Positions 15,199-22,504 of a stretch of 26,711 bases of DNA are shown piece by piece. How positions within the stretch are numbered: position 1 is the first letter of the stretch; each line of letters begins with the position of its first letter. The notes under the pieces are model-generated. The model was not told where the DNA came from. It made no database searches and saw nothing but the letters and a program-made list of their open reading frames with translations. A program made the translations under genes and the position numbers. Source of the stretch: an uncultured Clostridia bacterium (lineage in GTDB: Bacteria > Bacillota > Clostridia > UBA1381); the NCBI GenBank assembly GCA_934454035.1, contig CAKSFY010000019.1:1-26711 (forward strand), read 5' to 3'.

Positions 15199-16521
15199 AT
15201 GGAATATATTAAACTGATAAATGAAAAAGTTCTTTGGGGAATACCGATGACATTTTGTATACTTGCCGTAGGTATATACCTTATGATTGTTACGCGCGCG
15301 GCGATTTTTGTGCATTTCGGATATATGCTCAAAAATACTGTCTTTACTTTATTTAAAAGAAAAGACAGTACGGACGGAATAACCCCTTTTGCCGCTGTAT
15401 CGACTGCTCTTGCCGCTACTGTCGGAACGGGAAATATTGCGGGAGTTGCATTGGCGGTGAGACTGGGAGGACCCGGAGCAATTTTTTGGATGTGGGTATC
15501 GGGATTTGTAGGAATGGTGATTAAATATACCGAGGTAACGCTTGCCGTAAAATACAGACAAAAAACAAGCAGCGGTTATATCGGCGGACCTATGTACTAT
15601 ATGAGGGATGGCTTATCGGCAAAAAAAATGCCGTATATTTTTTGCTTTTTTGCAATACTCAGTTCTTTCGGCATAGGGAATATGGTTCAGGCAAACGCGT
15701 TTGCAAGCGGAGCGAATGCGATTTTTGATATATCGCCGCAGGTCTCGGGAATTATTCTGGCAGTTTGCTGCTTTTTGGTTTTGTCCGGAGGGATAAAGCG
15801 TATATCGTCTGTTTCGGAAATTGTTGTTCCGCTTATGGCTTTTGTATATATAGCGGCTGCATTTATGGTGCTTATTGTAAATGCCGATAGAATCCCGGAA
15901 TGTTTTATGCTTATAGTAAAATCTGCGTTTTCGCCTTGTGCAGGAGTCGGAGGGTTTGCCGGTGCGACAGCTGTGTATGCTGCAAGAATCGGTATTTCAA
16001 GGGGACTTTTCACAAATGAAGCAGGGCTCGGCAGCGCACCTATAGCTCATGCATCGGCAGATGCAAAGGATCCTGTAAATCAGGGACTGTGGGGTGCTTT
16101 TGAGGTCTTTTTCGATACTATTATTATGTGCAGTATGACTGCATTTGTCATTATTATATCGGGAGTTTGGAAAAGTGACTGTAATAATGCCTATCTTGCG
16201 CATGCAGCTTTTTCGGATAATATTCCGAACGGAGGGTATATTGTAAGCTTGGGTCTTGTCATGTTTGCCTTTGCTTCCGTAATTGCGTGGTATTACTACG
16301 GCGAAAGCTGTGCTGAGTTTCTGCTCGGCAAAAAGTATGCTGCATTTTATAAAATAGCATACGTTGCAGCGTGCTATGTCGGATGTATATGTGAAATAAC
16401 TTTCATTTGGGAAGCAGCCGATACACTAAATGCATTTATGATGCTTCCGAATTTGACAGCGCTTGTTTTTCTGGGAAAAGAAGCGGGACAGATTACAAGA
16501 AAATATTTTAAAAAGCTTTAA
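15199..16521 (+). CDS. Sodium:alanine (AGCS-family) symporter
   Basis: Integral membrane Na+- (or H+-) coupled importer of alanine, glycine or a related small amino acid. The signature AAVSTALAATVGTGNIAGVA near residue 64 and the TNEAGLGSAPIAHA stretch are diagnostic for the AGCS family; about ten or eleven hydrophobic segments span 440 residues, the usual length. GGAGG lies 6 nt before the ATG. It follows the AraC-type gene by 58 nt, across the inverted repeat described above, so it might be co-expressed with that regulator, but the family does not transport sugars. No specific link to the uronate operon can be shown. The end of the gene has no clear terminator. Confidence 0.94.
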   Translation: MEYIKLINEKVLWGIPMTFCILAVGIYLMIVTRAAIFVHFGYMLKNTVFTLFKRKDSTDGITPFAAVSTALAATVGTGNIAGVALAVRLGGPGAIFWMWVSGFVGMVIKYTEVTLAVKYRQKTSSGYIGGPMYYMRDGLSAKKMPYIFCFFAILSSFGIGNMVQANAFASGANAIFDISPQVSGIILAVCCFLVLSGGIKRISSVSEIVVPLMAFVYIAAAFMVLIVNADRIPECFMLIVKSAFSPCAGVGGFAGATAVYAARIGISRGLFTNEAGLGSAPIAHASADAKDPVNQGLWGAFEVFFDTIIMCSMTAFVIIISGVWKSDCNNAYLAHAAFSDNIPNGGYIVSLGLVMFAFASVIAWYYYGESCAEFLLGKKYAAFYKIAYVAACYVGCICEITFIWEAADTLNAFMMLPNLTALVFLGKEAGQITRKYFKKL

Positions 16522-16562
16522 AAAAAGTATTAATAACCTACGTTTTTTGCAGATTATCCCCC

Positions 16563-16591
16563 TTGACAAAAGCTTTTTCCGCGAGTATAAT
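16563..16591 (+). promoter_or_regulatory. Perfect-consensus sigma-A promoter
   Basis: TTGACA (16563-16568), exactly 17 nt, TATAAT (16586-16591). All twelve hexamer bases match consensus, the only such promoter in the window. It drives the SGNH hydrolase gene, with a leader of about 35 nt. Confidence 0.85.
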
Positions 16592-16632
16592 AGTAATAGT
16601 AATTGTTAATTTTATGAAAGGGAAGATAGCAA

Positions 16633-17301
16633 ATGGAACAGATAGAGAAAAATTCAGTATCTTCAAAAGATCAATTAAAGGGAAAAGGCAGCGTCGCTTT
16701 CATAGGCAGCGGAAAGGGAATTAAAGTTTTGTTTGTAGGTAATTCAATCACATGGCATTCGCCTGCTCCGCAAATCGGCTGGAATAATGAATGGGGAATG
16801 GCAGCAAGTGCGTTGGAAAAGGATTATGTACATATTCTGATTTCAAAAATCAGAGAAAAAAATCCGGATGCAGCATTTTGTATAGCACAGGTTGCGGATT
16901 GGGAAAGAGAATTTATGCACGGAGAAGATGTACTGCCCAAATATAAGGAAGCGTCGGACTTCGGAGCTGATTTGATTATTGTAAGATGTATAGAAAACTG
17001 CCCGTATGATACGTTTGATTCTGAAAAATTTATTGAAGAATACAATAAATTGATTGATTATTTCAACAAAGATAAAAAAGCAAAAATTATTATTACTACC
17101 GGATTTTGGAAGCATAAAGGTAACGAAGCGATAAGACGGGCTGCAAAGGAAAAGGGTTATCCCGTTGTTGAACTCGGCGATTTGGGTGAAATGGATGAAA
17201 TGAAGGCAGTTGGGCTTTTTGATCATGAAGGGGTTGCAAATCACCCCGGTGACAAGGGCATGGCTATGATTGCCGAAAGAATTTTTGAACAGATTAAATA
17301 A
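16633..17301 (+). CDS. SGNH/GDSL-family hydrolase (cytoplasmic)
   Basis: Predicted serine esterase or lipase-like hydrolase. Block I is VGNSITWH, where the serine of GNS would be the nucleophile; block V is ANHPGDKGM, whose histidine would be the catalytic base. The canonical aspartate three residues before that histidine is absent (VANH instead of DxxH), although an Asp lies a little further upstream in LFDHEG. No signal peptide or membrane helix is seen, so it is probably intracellular; the first 30 residues are charged and not conserved in the fold. The SD is GAAAGGGAAG. It is a single-gene unit between a perfect promoter and a strong terminator. Substrate unknown; an acetyl-esterase role on sugars is one possibility. 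Confidence 0.75.
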   Translation: MEQIEKNSVSSKDQLKGKGSVAFIGSGKGIKVLFVGNSITWHSPAPQIGWNNEWGMAASALEKDYVHILISKIREKNPDAAFCIAQVADWEREFMHGEDVLPKYKEASDFGADLIIVRCIENCPYDTFDSEKFIEEYNKLIDYFNKDKKAKIIITTGFWKHKGNEAIRRAAKEKGYPVVELGDLGEMDEMKAVGLFDHEGVANHPGDKGMAMIAERIFEQIK

Positions 17302-17353
17302 AGAGTGTAATCAAATCACAAAAAATGATGCGAGTTATGTAAAATCAAAATAG

Positions 17354-17391
17354 GAGCCGTTTAAAAAGTCAACCGACTTTTTAAACGGCTC
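17354..17391 (+). terminator. Strong 17-bp hairpin terminator
   Basis: GAGCCGTTTAAAAAGTC (17354-17370) pairs perfectly with GACTTTTTAAACGGCTC (17375-17391) around a 4-nt loop (AACC), followed by TTTCTTCATTTTT. It terminates the SGNH gene and may also serve the convergent hemolysin III gene. Confidence 0.8.
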
Positions 17392-17520
17392 TTTCTTCAT
17401 TTTTGGGAAATAGAAAAAACCTTTGGATTTTACAAACTGAGCCGAAGCTTTGGTTTTGAGATACCCGAAAGCGTACTTGGGTATGCTGAACGGCGGAGTT
17501 CGCAGACAGCAAAAAGATTT
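17392..17520. other. Structured non-coding block, possible interspersed repeat
   Basis: No gene seen. It contains small hairpins: ATACCC (17461-17466) / GGGTAT (17479-17484) and GAAC (17488-17491) / GTTC (17498-17501). With the terminator it makes a 170-nt structured intergenic unit that resembles, from memory only, intergenic repeats scattered in gut Clostridia. A genome self-comparison would decide. Confidence 0.3.
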
Positions 17521-18195
17521 TTATACAATATAAAACAGTATATAAAACATATGAAGCAGACTTCCGATAACAACAAACAGATGAAAAACCGAATGCATAT
17601 ATCTTTTCTTTTTAAGAAAGTAGTAAAACCCTGCACCGACCGTATATGCAATACCGCCGAGGAGTAAAAATATAAGTCCGCCTCTTTGAATCATAAACGG
17701 CAGTGCTTTCCATGCGCCGACTATTGCCCATCCCATTGCAAGATAACATATTGCCGAAAAGGTTTTGAATTTCTTTAAATCAATCGCATTCAGCGTTATT
17801 CCGATTATTGCGGCTGCCCACACAATTCCGAACATGGTCCATCCGAGAGGAGTGCTGAATTCGCGTAATCCGGCAAGGCATATCGGTGTGTATGTTCCGG
17901 CAATCAGAATAAAAATCGAACAATGGTCAATTACCTGAAAAACTTTCTTCGCTTTCAGCTTTGGACTGAGACCGTGATATACGCTGGAACATGCATAAAG
18001 GATTATCATTGACGAACCGTAAATTGCACTTGAAACCACTGCATAAGGGTCTTTGTGAATTGCGGCAAATATAACGCACAGCACAAGTGCAACTATGCCG
18101 ACTGCGCCGCCTACGATATGCGAAACCATATTAAATATTTCCTCACCTTTTGTATAATCGGGCAGTATTCGCTCGCTAAGAGTTTCTCTTTTCAT
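17521..18195 (-). CDS. Hemolysin III family (YqfA/PAQR-like) membrane protein
   Basis: Seven-helix integral membrane protein of the PAQR/hemolysin III superfamily; the true function in bacteria is unsettled (membrane homeostasis or a hydrolase-like activity has been proposed), and the name does not imply toxicity. Conserved elements seen are NMVSHIVGG, SSVYHGLSP, DHCSIFILIAGTYTP and the C-terminal HLFVVIGSLLHMF, which together provide the Ser, His and Asp residues of the family's zinc site. Its 224 residues are normal. GGAGG lies 7 nt before the ATG. It is expressed as a single gene from the promoter at 18227-18255, divergent from the response regulator. Confidence 0.9.
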   Translation of the reverse strand: MKRETLSERILPDYTKGEEIFNMVSHIVGGAVGIVALVLCVIFAAIHKDPYAVVSSAIYGSSMIILYACSSVYHGLSPKLKAKKVFQVIDHCSIFILIAGTYTPICLAGLREFSTPLGWTMFGIVWAAAIIGITLNAIDLKKFKTFSAICYLAMGWAIVGAWKALPFMIQRGGLIFLLLGGIAYTVGAGFYYFLKKKRYMHSVFHLFVVIGSLLHMFYILFYIV

Positions 18196-18226
18196 AATTA
18201 TGCCTCCACATCTGGTATTCGATACT

Positions 18227-18255
18227 ATTTTATCATATATTATTAACTATGTCAA
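18227..18255 (-). promoter_or_regulatory. Promoter of the hemolysin III gene
   Basis: On the minus strand TTGACA (plus 18250-18255), 17-nt spacer, TAAAAT (plus 18227-18232). Good sigma-A match. It runs back to back with the regulator promoter on the other strand. Confidence 0.75.
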
Positions 18256-18267
18256 TAAAATTTTTGA

Positions 18268-18303
18268 AATTCTAATCTTATTTTAATCTTTTAGATTTAT
18301 AAT
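18268..18303 (+). promoter_or_regulatory. Activator-type promoter with OmpR-like direct repeat (site 1)
   Basis: Two 11-bp direct repeats, TTCTAATCTTA (18270-18280) and TTTTAATCTTT (18281-18291), occupy the -35 region, followed 6 nt later by a perfect TATAAT (18298-18303). The -35 position itself (ATCTTA) is not recognisable. This is the arrangement expected for an OmpR/PhoB-type activator. A nearly identical site precedes the VTC gene. Confidence 0.65.
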
Positions 18304-18328
18304 TTCAGTCAAAAGGAGGCAAAAGACC

Positions 18329-18985
18329 ATGAATATATTAATTATAGATGATTCACACGATTTGTGCAATTCAATTAAAAAGTATCTTGAGTACAGAAAT
18401 CATGAGGTAGACACTGCCGATAACGGTCAAAAAGGACTTAGAATGGCACTTACAAACAAATATGATATTATATTGCTTGATGTAATGATGCCGCAGATGA
18501 ACGGATATGAGGTCTTAAAAAAACTTAAAGCAGAGCAAAGACATGCACCGGTTATTCTGATTACTGCCAAAAATGATGTCACGGATATGATAGAGGGACT
18601 GGAGCTCGGAGCGGACGATTTTATTCAAAAACCGTTTAATATAGATGTTCTGATTGCGAGAATGAATGCAATAGCACGCAGAAGCAAAATTACCGGTTAT
18701 GAGGGAAATATTCTCCGCTATGCCGATATTTCGCTTAATAAATTAACGAGAAAACTCTCAACCGAGCAGCTGCAAATCACACTAACAAAACCGGAATGTG
18801 AACTTATGGATTACATGATAAAAAACAGCAGCGTAATTGTTCCGTCCGAAAAACTTGCAGAGGTATCCGATATTGGAGATAAAACCGATTCATATATGGA
18901 AAACCTGATAAAAAGATTACGATACCTCTGCTCGAAAGTAAAAATTATTTTTATAAACGGTGTGGGATATAAATTATGTTATTAA
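18329..18985 (+). CDS. OmpR-family response regulator (orphan)
   Basis: Phosphorylation-dependent DNA-binding regulator. The receiver domain (1-120) has the acidic pair D7/D8, phospho-acceptor D51 in LLDVMMPQMNGYE, the ITAKND threonine and QKPF lysine. The C-terminal winged helix (about 128-218) is recognisable from LTKPECELMDYMI and the terminal KIIFINGVGYKL hairpin, but it is shorter and more divergent than usual. AAAAGGAGG lies before the ATG. No histidine kinase gene adjoins it: the next genes are VTC, DUF4956 and CotH. Matching direct repeats before its own gene and before the VTC gene suggest autoregulation and control of that operon. The kinase may be the one at 23184 or elsewhere. Confidence 0.92.
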   Translation: MNILIIDDSHDLCNSIKKYLEYRNHEVDTADNGQKGLRMALTNKYDIILLDVMMPQMNGYEVLKKLKAEQRHAPVILITAKNDVTDMIEGLELGADDFIQKPFNIDVLIARMNAIARRSKITGYEGNILRYADISLNKLTRKLSTEQLQITLTKPECELMDYMIKNSSVIVPSEKLAEVSDIGDKTDSYMENLIKRLRYLCSKVKIIFINGVGYKLCY

Positions 18986-18992
18986 AATTAAT

Positions 18993-19028
18993 AATTCTAA
19001 TGTTATTTTAATTTTTGCCATGTATTAT
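18993..19028 (+). promoter_or_regulatory. Activator-type promoter with OmpR-like direct repeat (site 2)
   Basis: TTCTAATGTTA (18995-19005) and TTTTAATTTTT (19006-19016) match site 1 at 22 of 24 aligned bases. A -10 like TATTAT (19023-19028) stands at exactly the same distance from the second repeat as in site 1 (14 nt from TAAT to -10). The -35 position (ATGTTA) is poor. It would drive the VTC-DUF4956-CotH operon. Confidence 0.62.
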
Positions 19029-19050
19029 AAGAGTAAAGGAGATGGTTAAA

Positions 19051-19782
19051 ATGGCAATTGAAGTATTCAACAGATACGAGCATAAATATCTGATAGATGA
19101 GAATACGTATCATAAGCTTATCGGTGTGATGGACAAACATATGACGCTTGACCGTTATAATATAAATCATAAGCCGTACACTATTGCAAATATTTATTAT
19201 GATACGCCGGATGATTATCTTATCAGACGCTCTCTTGAAAAACCGCGCTACAAGGAGAAACTTCGCTTAAGAGCATACGGTGTTCCGAAAAAAGACAGTA
19301 TGGTCTTTCTCGAAATAAAGAAAAAAATTGACGGAATAGTAAATAAACGGCGTACAACTCTTGCTCTTTGTGAGGCATATAAGTTTGCCGAAAGTCTGAT
19401 TGTGCCGGAGGAAAAGAATTATATGAATATGCAGGTAATCGGAGAGATTAAATACTTTTTGGAAAGATACGAGCTTTTTCCGAAATTGTATCTGGCATAT
19501 GACAGAGTGGCGTATTTTGAAAAGGATAATCCCGATTTAAGAATATCATTTGATTCGCATATTCGGTCGAGAAGGTATGATGTGGCGCTTGAAAAAGGAG
19601 ATTACGGAAATCCGCTTTTAAAAAACGGTACTTATTTAATGGAAATAAAGACATCAAAGGCAAAACCATTGTGGCTTGTTTCGGCACTTTCGGAAAACAA
19701 GATTTTTAAACAAAGCTTTTCAAAATACGGAGAAGAATATAAGCAGAAGCTCAGTTCCGAAATTTTTGAAAATGTAATATGA
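19051..19782 (+). CDS. VTC-domain protein, putative polyphosphate polymerase
   Basis: Stand-alone VTC domain: the catalytic fold of the yeast vacuolar transporter chaperone, a triphosphate-tunnel enzyme that makes polyphosphate from ATP. The tunnel signature is visible: N-terminal NRYEHKYLI, IYYDTPDDYLIRRSLEKP, a basic cluster in YKEKLRLRAYG, FLEIKKKIDGIVNKRR, YDRVAYF, and the C-terminal LMEIKTSKAKPLW, giving alternating Arg/Lys and Glu residues along the strands. The start at 19051 is chosen since AAGGAG lies 9 nt upstream; 12-36 nt longer versions would overlap the SD or promoter. 243 residues; no membrane helix, so it may associate with the DUF4956 membrane protein encoded 15 nt downstream. 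Polymerase activity is inferred from the fold only. Confidence 0.88.
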   Translation: MAIEVFNRYEHKYLIDENTYHKLIGVMDKHMTLDRYNINHKPYTIANIYYDTPDDYLIRRSLEKPRYKEKLRLRAYGVPKKDSMVFLEIKKKIDGIVNKRRTTLALCEAYKFAESLIVPEEKNYMNMQVIGEIKYFLERYELFPKLYLAYDRVAYFEKDNPDLRISFDSHIRSRRYDVALEKGDYGNPLLKNGTYLMEIKTSKAKPLWLVSALSENKIFKQSFSKYGEEYKQKLSSEIFENVI

Positions 19783-19797
19783 AAGGGGACATAAAAA

Positions 19798-20484
19798 ATG
19801 AATGAATTATTCAATACGGTTTTGACGAACACGTCACAGGATTTATCGGTCGGGACGGCAGTTGTTACAATAATTGTATCGCTTCTTTTCGGAGCGGCAA
19901 TAGCATTTACTTATTATAAAACCCAAAAGGCGGAGTCTTATCAGCGAAGCCTTGCGGTAACTCTGTTTATGCTGCCAGTTATACTGTCCGTGATTATTAT
20001 TTTCATAGGCAGCAATATTGCAAGGGCATTCTCGCTCGCAGGAACACTTTCGATAATAAGATTCCGCAGTGCACCGGGTGATGCAAAGGATATAGGGTAT
20101 ATATTCTTTGATATTGCGGCAGGGCTTGCGTGCGGAGTGGGACTTTTCGGATACGGAGCACTTTTTGTTGCCGTACTTTGTATTATGCTGGTGATTCTGG
20201 AGAGGTACAGCCTTTTTACTCCGAAAAACGAACGCAGACTTTTGAGAATTGCTGTTCCGGAGGATTTGAATATTAACGGTGTATTTGATAATATTTTAGA
20301 AGAATATACTGCCGATTATTCTCTTTCAAAAATAAAAACAACCGACCTCGGTTCGCTATTTGAACTTGTATACGATATATCAATGCTGCCCGGGGTGAAT
20401 GAGTGGGAATTTATTAATAAATTAAGGACCAAAAACGGTAATCTGACAATATCACTGTCAGAAGCTCCCAATTCGACAAAATGA
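19798..20484 (+). CDS. DUF4956 membrane protein
   Basis: Uncharacterised integral membrane family commonly found next to VTC-domain genes. Four hydrophobic segments occupy about residues 18-40, 55-75, 100-120 and 120-140. The hallmark stretch AGTLSIIRFRSAPGDAKDIGY lies in the loop between the second and third, and its conserved Arg/Asp/Lys residues could bind an anion. The C-terminal 85 residues are a soluble alpha/beta domain, probably cytosolic. GAAAGGGGAC is the SD; the gene is 15 nt after VTC and 23 nt before CotH, so one operon. A role as membrane anchor or channel for the VTC product is a guess; no function is established. Confidence 0.85.
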   Translation: MNELFNTVLTNTSQDLSVGTAVVTIIVSLLFGAAIAFTYYKTQKAESYQRSLAVTLFMLPVILSVIIIFIGSNIARAFSLAGTLSIIRFRSAPGDAKDIGYIFFDIAAGLACGVGLFGYGALFVAVLCIMLVILERYSLFTPKNERRLLRIAVPEDLNINGVFDNILEEYTADYSLSKIKTTDLGSLFELVYDISMLPGVNEWEFINKLRTKNGNLTISLSEAPNSTK

Positions 20485-20507
20485 ACTGCCTGAAAGGAAT
20501 GATTCCT

Positions 20508-22436
20508 ATGAAACATATTTTATCGATTGCACTATGTATTGCAATGCTTTTTGCGCTGACATCAATGAATTCCTGCGCAGAAGAAAAAACAAGCTATACA
20601 CAAATATTTGAAAAAGACAAGGTAATAGATGTAGAAATCAATATAAATGAAGATGATTTGGCAGATATAAGAGCGTATCCGGAAAATGAGGAATACCATG
20701 CGGCGGATATTACTGTTGACGGAATAACCGTTAAAAATGCCGGAATCAGAACAAAGGGAAATATGACTTTAAAATCGACTGCCAATTCCGATTCCGAACG
20801 CTATAGCTACAGAATTAAATTTAATAAATTTGAAAAAGGAAACAAGCTTTTGGGACTTGACGAGCTCTGTTTAAACAGCGGTTATTCGGATCCGTCATAT
20901 ATGCGGGAGTACCTGCATTATGAAATTTTGAAAAAGCTTGGCATGAATGTGCCCGAGACGGCATTTTGCAGAGTGTATATAAATGGGGAATATGCAGGCT
21001 TTTACTTGGCGGTTGAGGGTTTGGACAGTACATTTTTAAAAGATAATTTCGGTGACGGTTACAAGAACGGAAATTTCTATAAGATGGATGAAGGTTCGAC
21101 ACTGGAATATAAGGATGACGAAAATTATACCTATGCCGACCTGAAAAACGGTGATGATACCGAGCTGACGGAGTTTAAAGCTTTTGTAAAGAAATTAAAT
21201 GATATAAAAACGGGTGAAAAAGGTGATATTGAAAGCTTTTTGAACGTGGACAGTGTTATAAAATATATTGCTTCAAATACAGTTTTGTCAAATTATGACA
21301 GCTATTCGGGAAACATGCACCATAATTTTTATCTGTATGAGGACGAAAACGGTGTGTTTACTGTTGTTCCGTGGGATTTTAATATGTCGTTCGGCGGATT
21401 TAACGGGAACAATTCACAGGTCGGAATAGATACTCCGTATATTTCCGGAAGCCTTGAAACTCTGCCGCTTATAAATAAAGTCCTTTCGGTTCCCGAGTAC
21501 AAAGAAAAGTATTATGAATGTATAAAAGAAATAATGCAAATGCTTGAAAATTTTGAGGACAGGGTAACAGAGCTTAAGAGTATAATATCTCCTTATGTTA
21601 AAGCCGATACAACCGCATTTTATTCATATGAAGAATTTGATAAGGCAACATCCGCAGAAGAAACATCCGCAGAAGAAACTGACGGTAAAAAGCCGTTCGG
21701 AGGAACCGGATCAATAATAAAATGTGTAAAAGACAGATTGGAAAATTTAAAAATGCAATTTGACGGTAGTGCGGAAAAAACAACAACATCTCAAAGTTTC
21801 GGAATGGAAGGAAATCGCCCGGACAGAGGAGGAAACCGTCCCGAATCAAGCGGTCAAAATCCGCCGGAAATACCGGGAGACGGAAATATGCCTGCTCCTC
21901 CGAAAGAAGGTAATCCTCCTGAGATGCCAAACGGAAGCAATCCGCCTGAAATGCCGGACGGTGAAAACCGTATGGGAGATGATTTTCCTTTCGGACCGAA
22001 TGAAGGCGTAAAGAACAGGCAAAATGACAATTCGGCAGGTGAAAGAGACAGCATTTCAGGCAAAGACCGCAGGCAAAATAAAGATAATCCCATAAGGGTT
22101 CACGTCAACGGACACATCATCAGCTTTGACAATGCTCCGTATATCAAAAACGATACCACGCTTGTCGGATTCAGGGCAATTTTGGAGGCTCTCGGCGCTG
22201 AGGTTAAATGGGATGAAGCTTCCGGAACGGTCACGGCGGAAAAGGATGGGACGCAGATTAAGCTTGTTATAGGCGAGAGTACGGCTTATGTTGACGGAAA
22301 AGAGTATGAACTTACAATACCTGCCGAAATTTCAAATGATTCTACAATGATTCCGATTCGTTTTATATCGGAAAATCTCGGTATGAAGGTATCGTGGGAC
22401 GGCGATACAAAGCTGATTGAAGTAAATTCAAAATAA
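20508..22436 (+). CDS. Secreted CotH-family kinase-like protein with C-terminal stalk (copper amine oxidase N-terminal-like) domain
   Basis: Three-part extracellular protein of 642 residues. Residues 1-25 are a signal peptide (hydrophobic LSIALCIAMLFALTS, then NSCAEE); the cysteine does not fit a strict lipobox, so signal peptidase I or a lipid anchor both remain possible. Residues about 30-400 form the CotH domain, an atypical protein kinase fold known from spore coats: RTKGNMT, LNSGYSDPSYMREYL, FYLAVEGL and VPWDFNMSFGG with the metal-binding D290 are visible. Residues about 430-527 are a Gly/Asn/Pro-rich linker with PPEMP repeats. Residues 528-642 are a stalk domain (FRAILEALGAEVKWD, IPIRFISENLGMKVSWD) that usually attaches to cell-wall material. 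Start chosen by AAAGGA 9 nt upstream. Last gene of the VTC operon. Confidence 0.88.
   Translation: MKHILSIALCIAMLFALTSMNSCAEEKTSYTQIFEKDKVIDVEININEDDLADIRAYPENEEYHAADITVDGITVKNAGIRTKGNMTLKSTANSDSERYSYRIKFNKFEKGNKLLGLDELCLNSGYSDPSYMREYLHYEILKKLGMNVPETAFCRVYINGEYAGFYLAVEGLDSTFLKDNFGDGYKNGNFYKMDEGSTLEYKDDENYTYADLKNGDDTELTEFKAFVKKLNDIKTGEKGDIESFLNVDSVIKYIASNTVLSNYDSYSGNMHHNFYLYEDENGVFTVVPWDFNMSFGGFNGNNSQVGIDTPYISGSLETLPLINKVLSVPEYKEKYYECIKEIMQMLENFEDRVTELKSIISPYVKADTTAFYSYEEFDKATSAEETSAEETDGKKPFGGTGSIIKCVKDRLENLKMQFDGSAEKTTTSQSFGMEGNRPDRGGNRPESSGQNPPEIPGDGNMPAPPKEGNPPEMPNGSNPPEMPDGENRMGDDFPFGPNEGVKNRQNDNSAGERDSISGKDRRQNKDNPIRVHVNGHIISFDNAPYIKNDTTLVGFRAILEALGAEVKWDEASGTVTAEKDGTQIKLVIGESTAYVDGKEYELTIPAEISNDSTMIPIRFISENLGMKVSWDGDTKLIEVNSK
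21648..21677 (+). repeat. Two tandem 15-bp units inside the CotH gene
   Basis: ACATCCGCAGAAGAA is present twice head to tail, coding TSAEE-TSAEE in a low-complexity stretch after the kinase-like domain. Such perfect units can expand or contract by slippage. Confidence 0.85.
21858..21966 (+). repeat. Degenerate proline-rich repeat in the CotH linker
   Basis: Coding repeats of the form N-P-P-E-(M/I)-P-x-G: NPPEIPGDG, then MPAPPKEG, NPPEMPNGS and NPPEMPDGE. It forms an extended linker between the kinase-like domain and the stalk domain, similar in type to wall-spanning linkers. Confidence 0.8.
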
Positions 22437-22441
22437 TTTTG

Positions 22442-22470
22442 TTTACATTGCGGAAAAATTGTGGTAAAAT
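22442..22470 (+). promoter_or_regulatory. Promoter of the two-component system
   Basis: TTTACA (22442-22447), 17-nt spacer ending TGG, TAAAAT (22465-22470), an extended -10 type. It starts 6 nt after the CotH stop, with no terminator in between, so some read-through from the VTC operon is likely. Confidence 0.7.
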
Positions 22471-22504
22471 GTAATTACAAATTTATTCGGGGCAGGGGTG
22501 GCAA

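Noticed and set aside
16843..17244. Minus-strand open frame of 133 codons inside the SGNH hydrolase gene
   Set aside because: Phenylalanine/isoleucine-rich antisense of a gene with a perfect promoter and terminator; no SD.
17521..18195. Virulence haemolysin
   Set aside because: The hemolysin III name is historical; the protein is a PAQR-like membrane protein found widely in non-pathogens.
21858..21966. CRISPR-like or DNA-level repeat array
   Set aside because: The repeats are coding, proline-rich and degenerate at DNA level, with no constant spacers; they form a protein linker.
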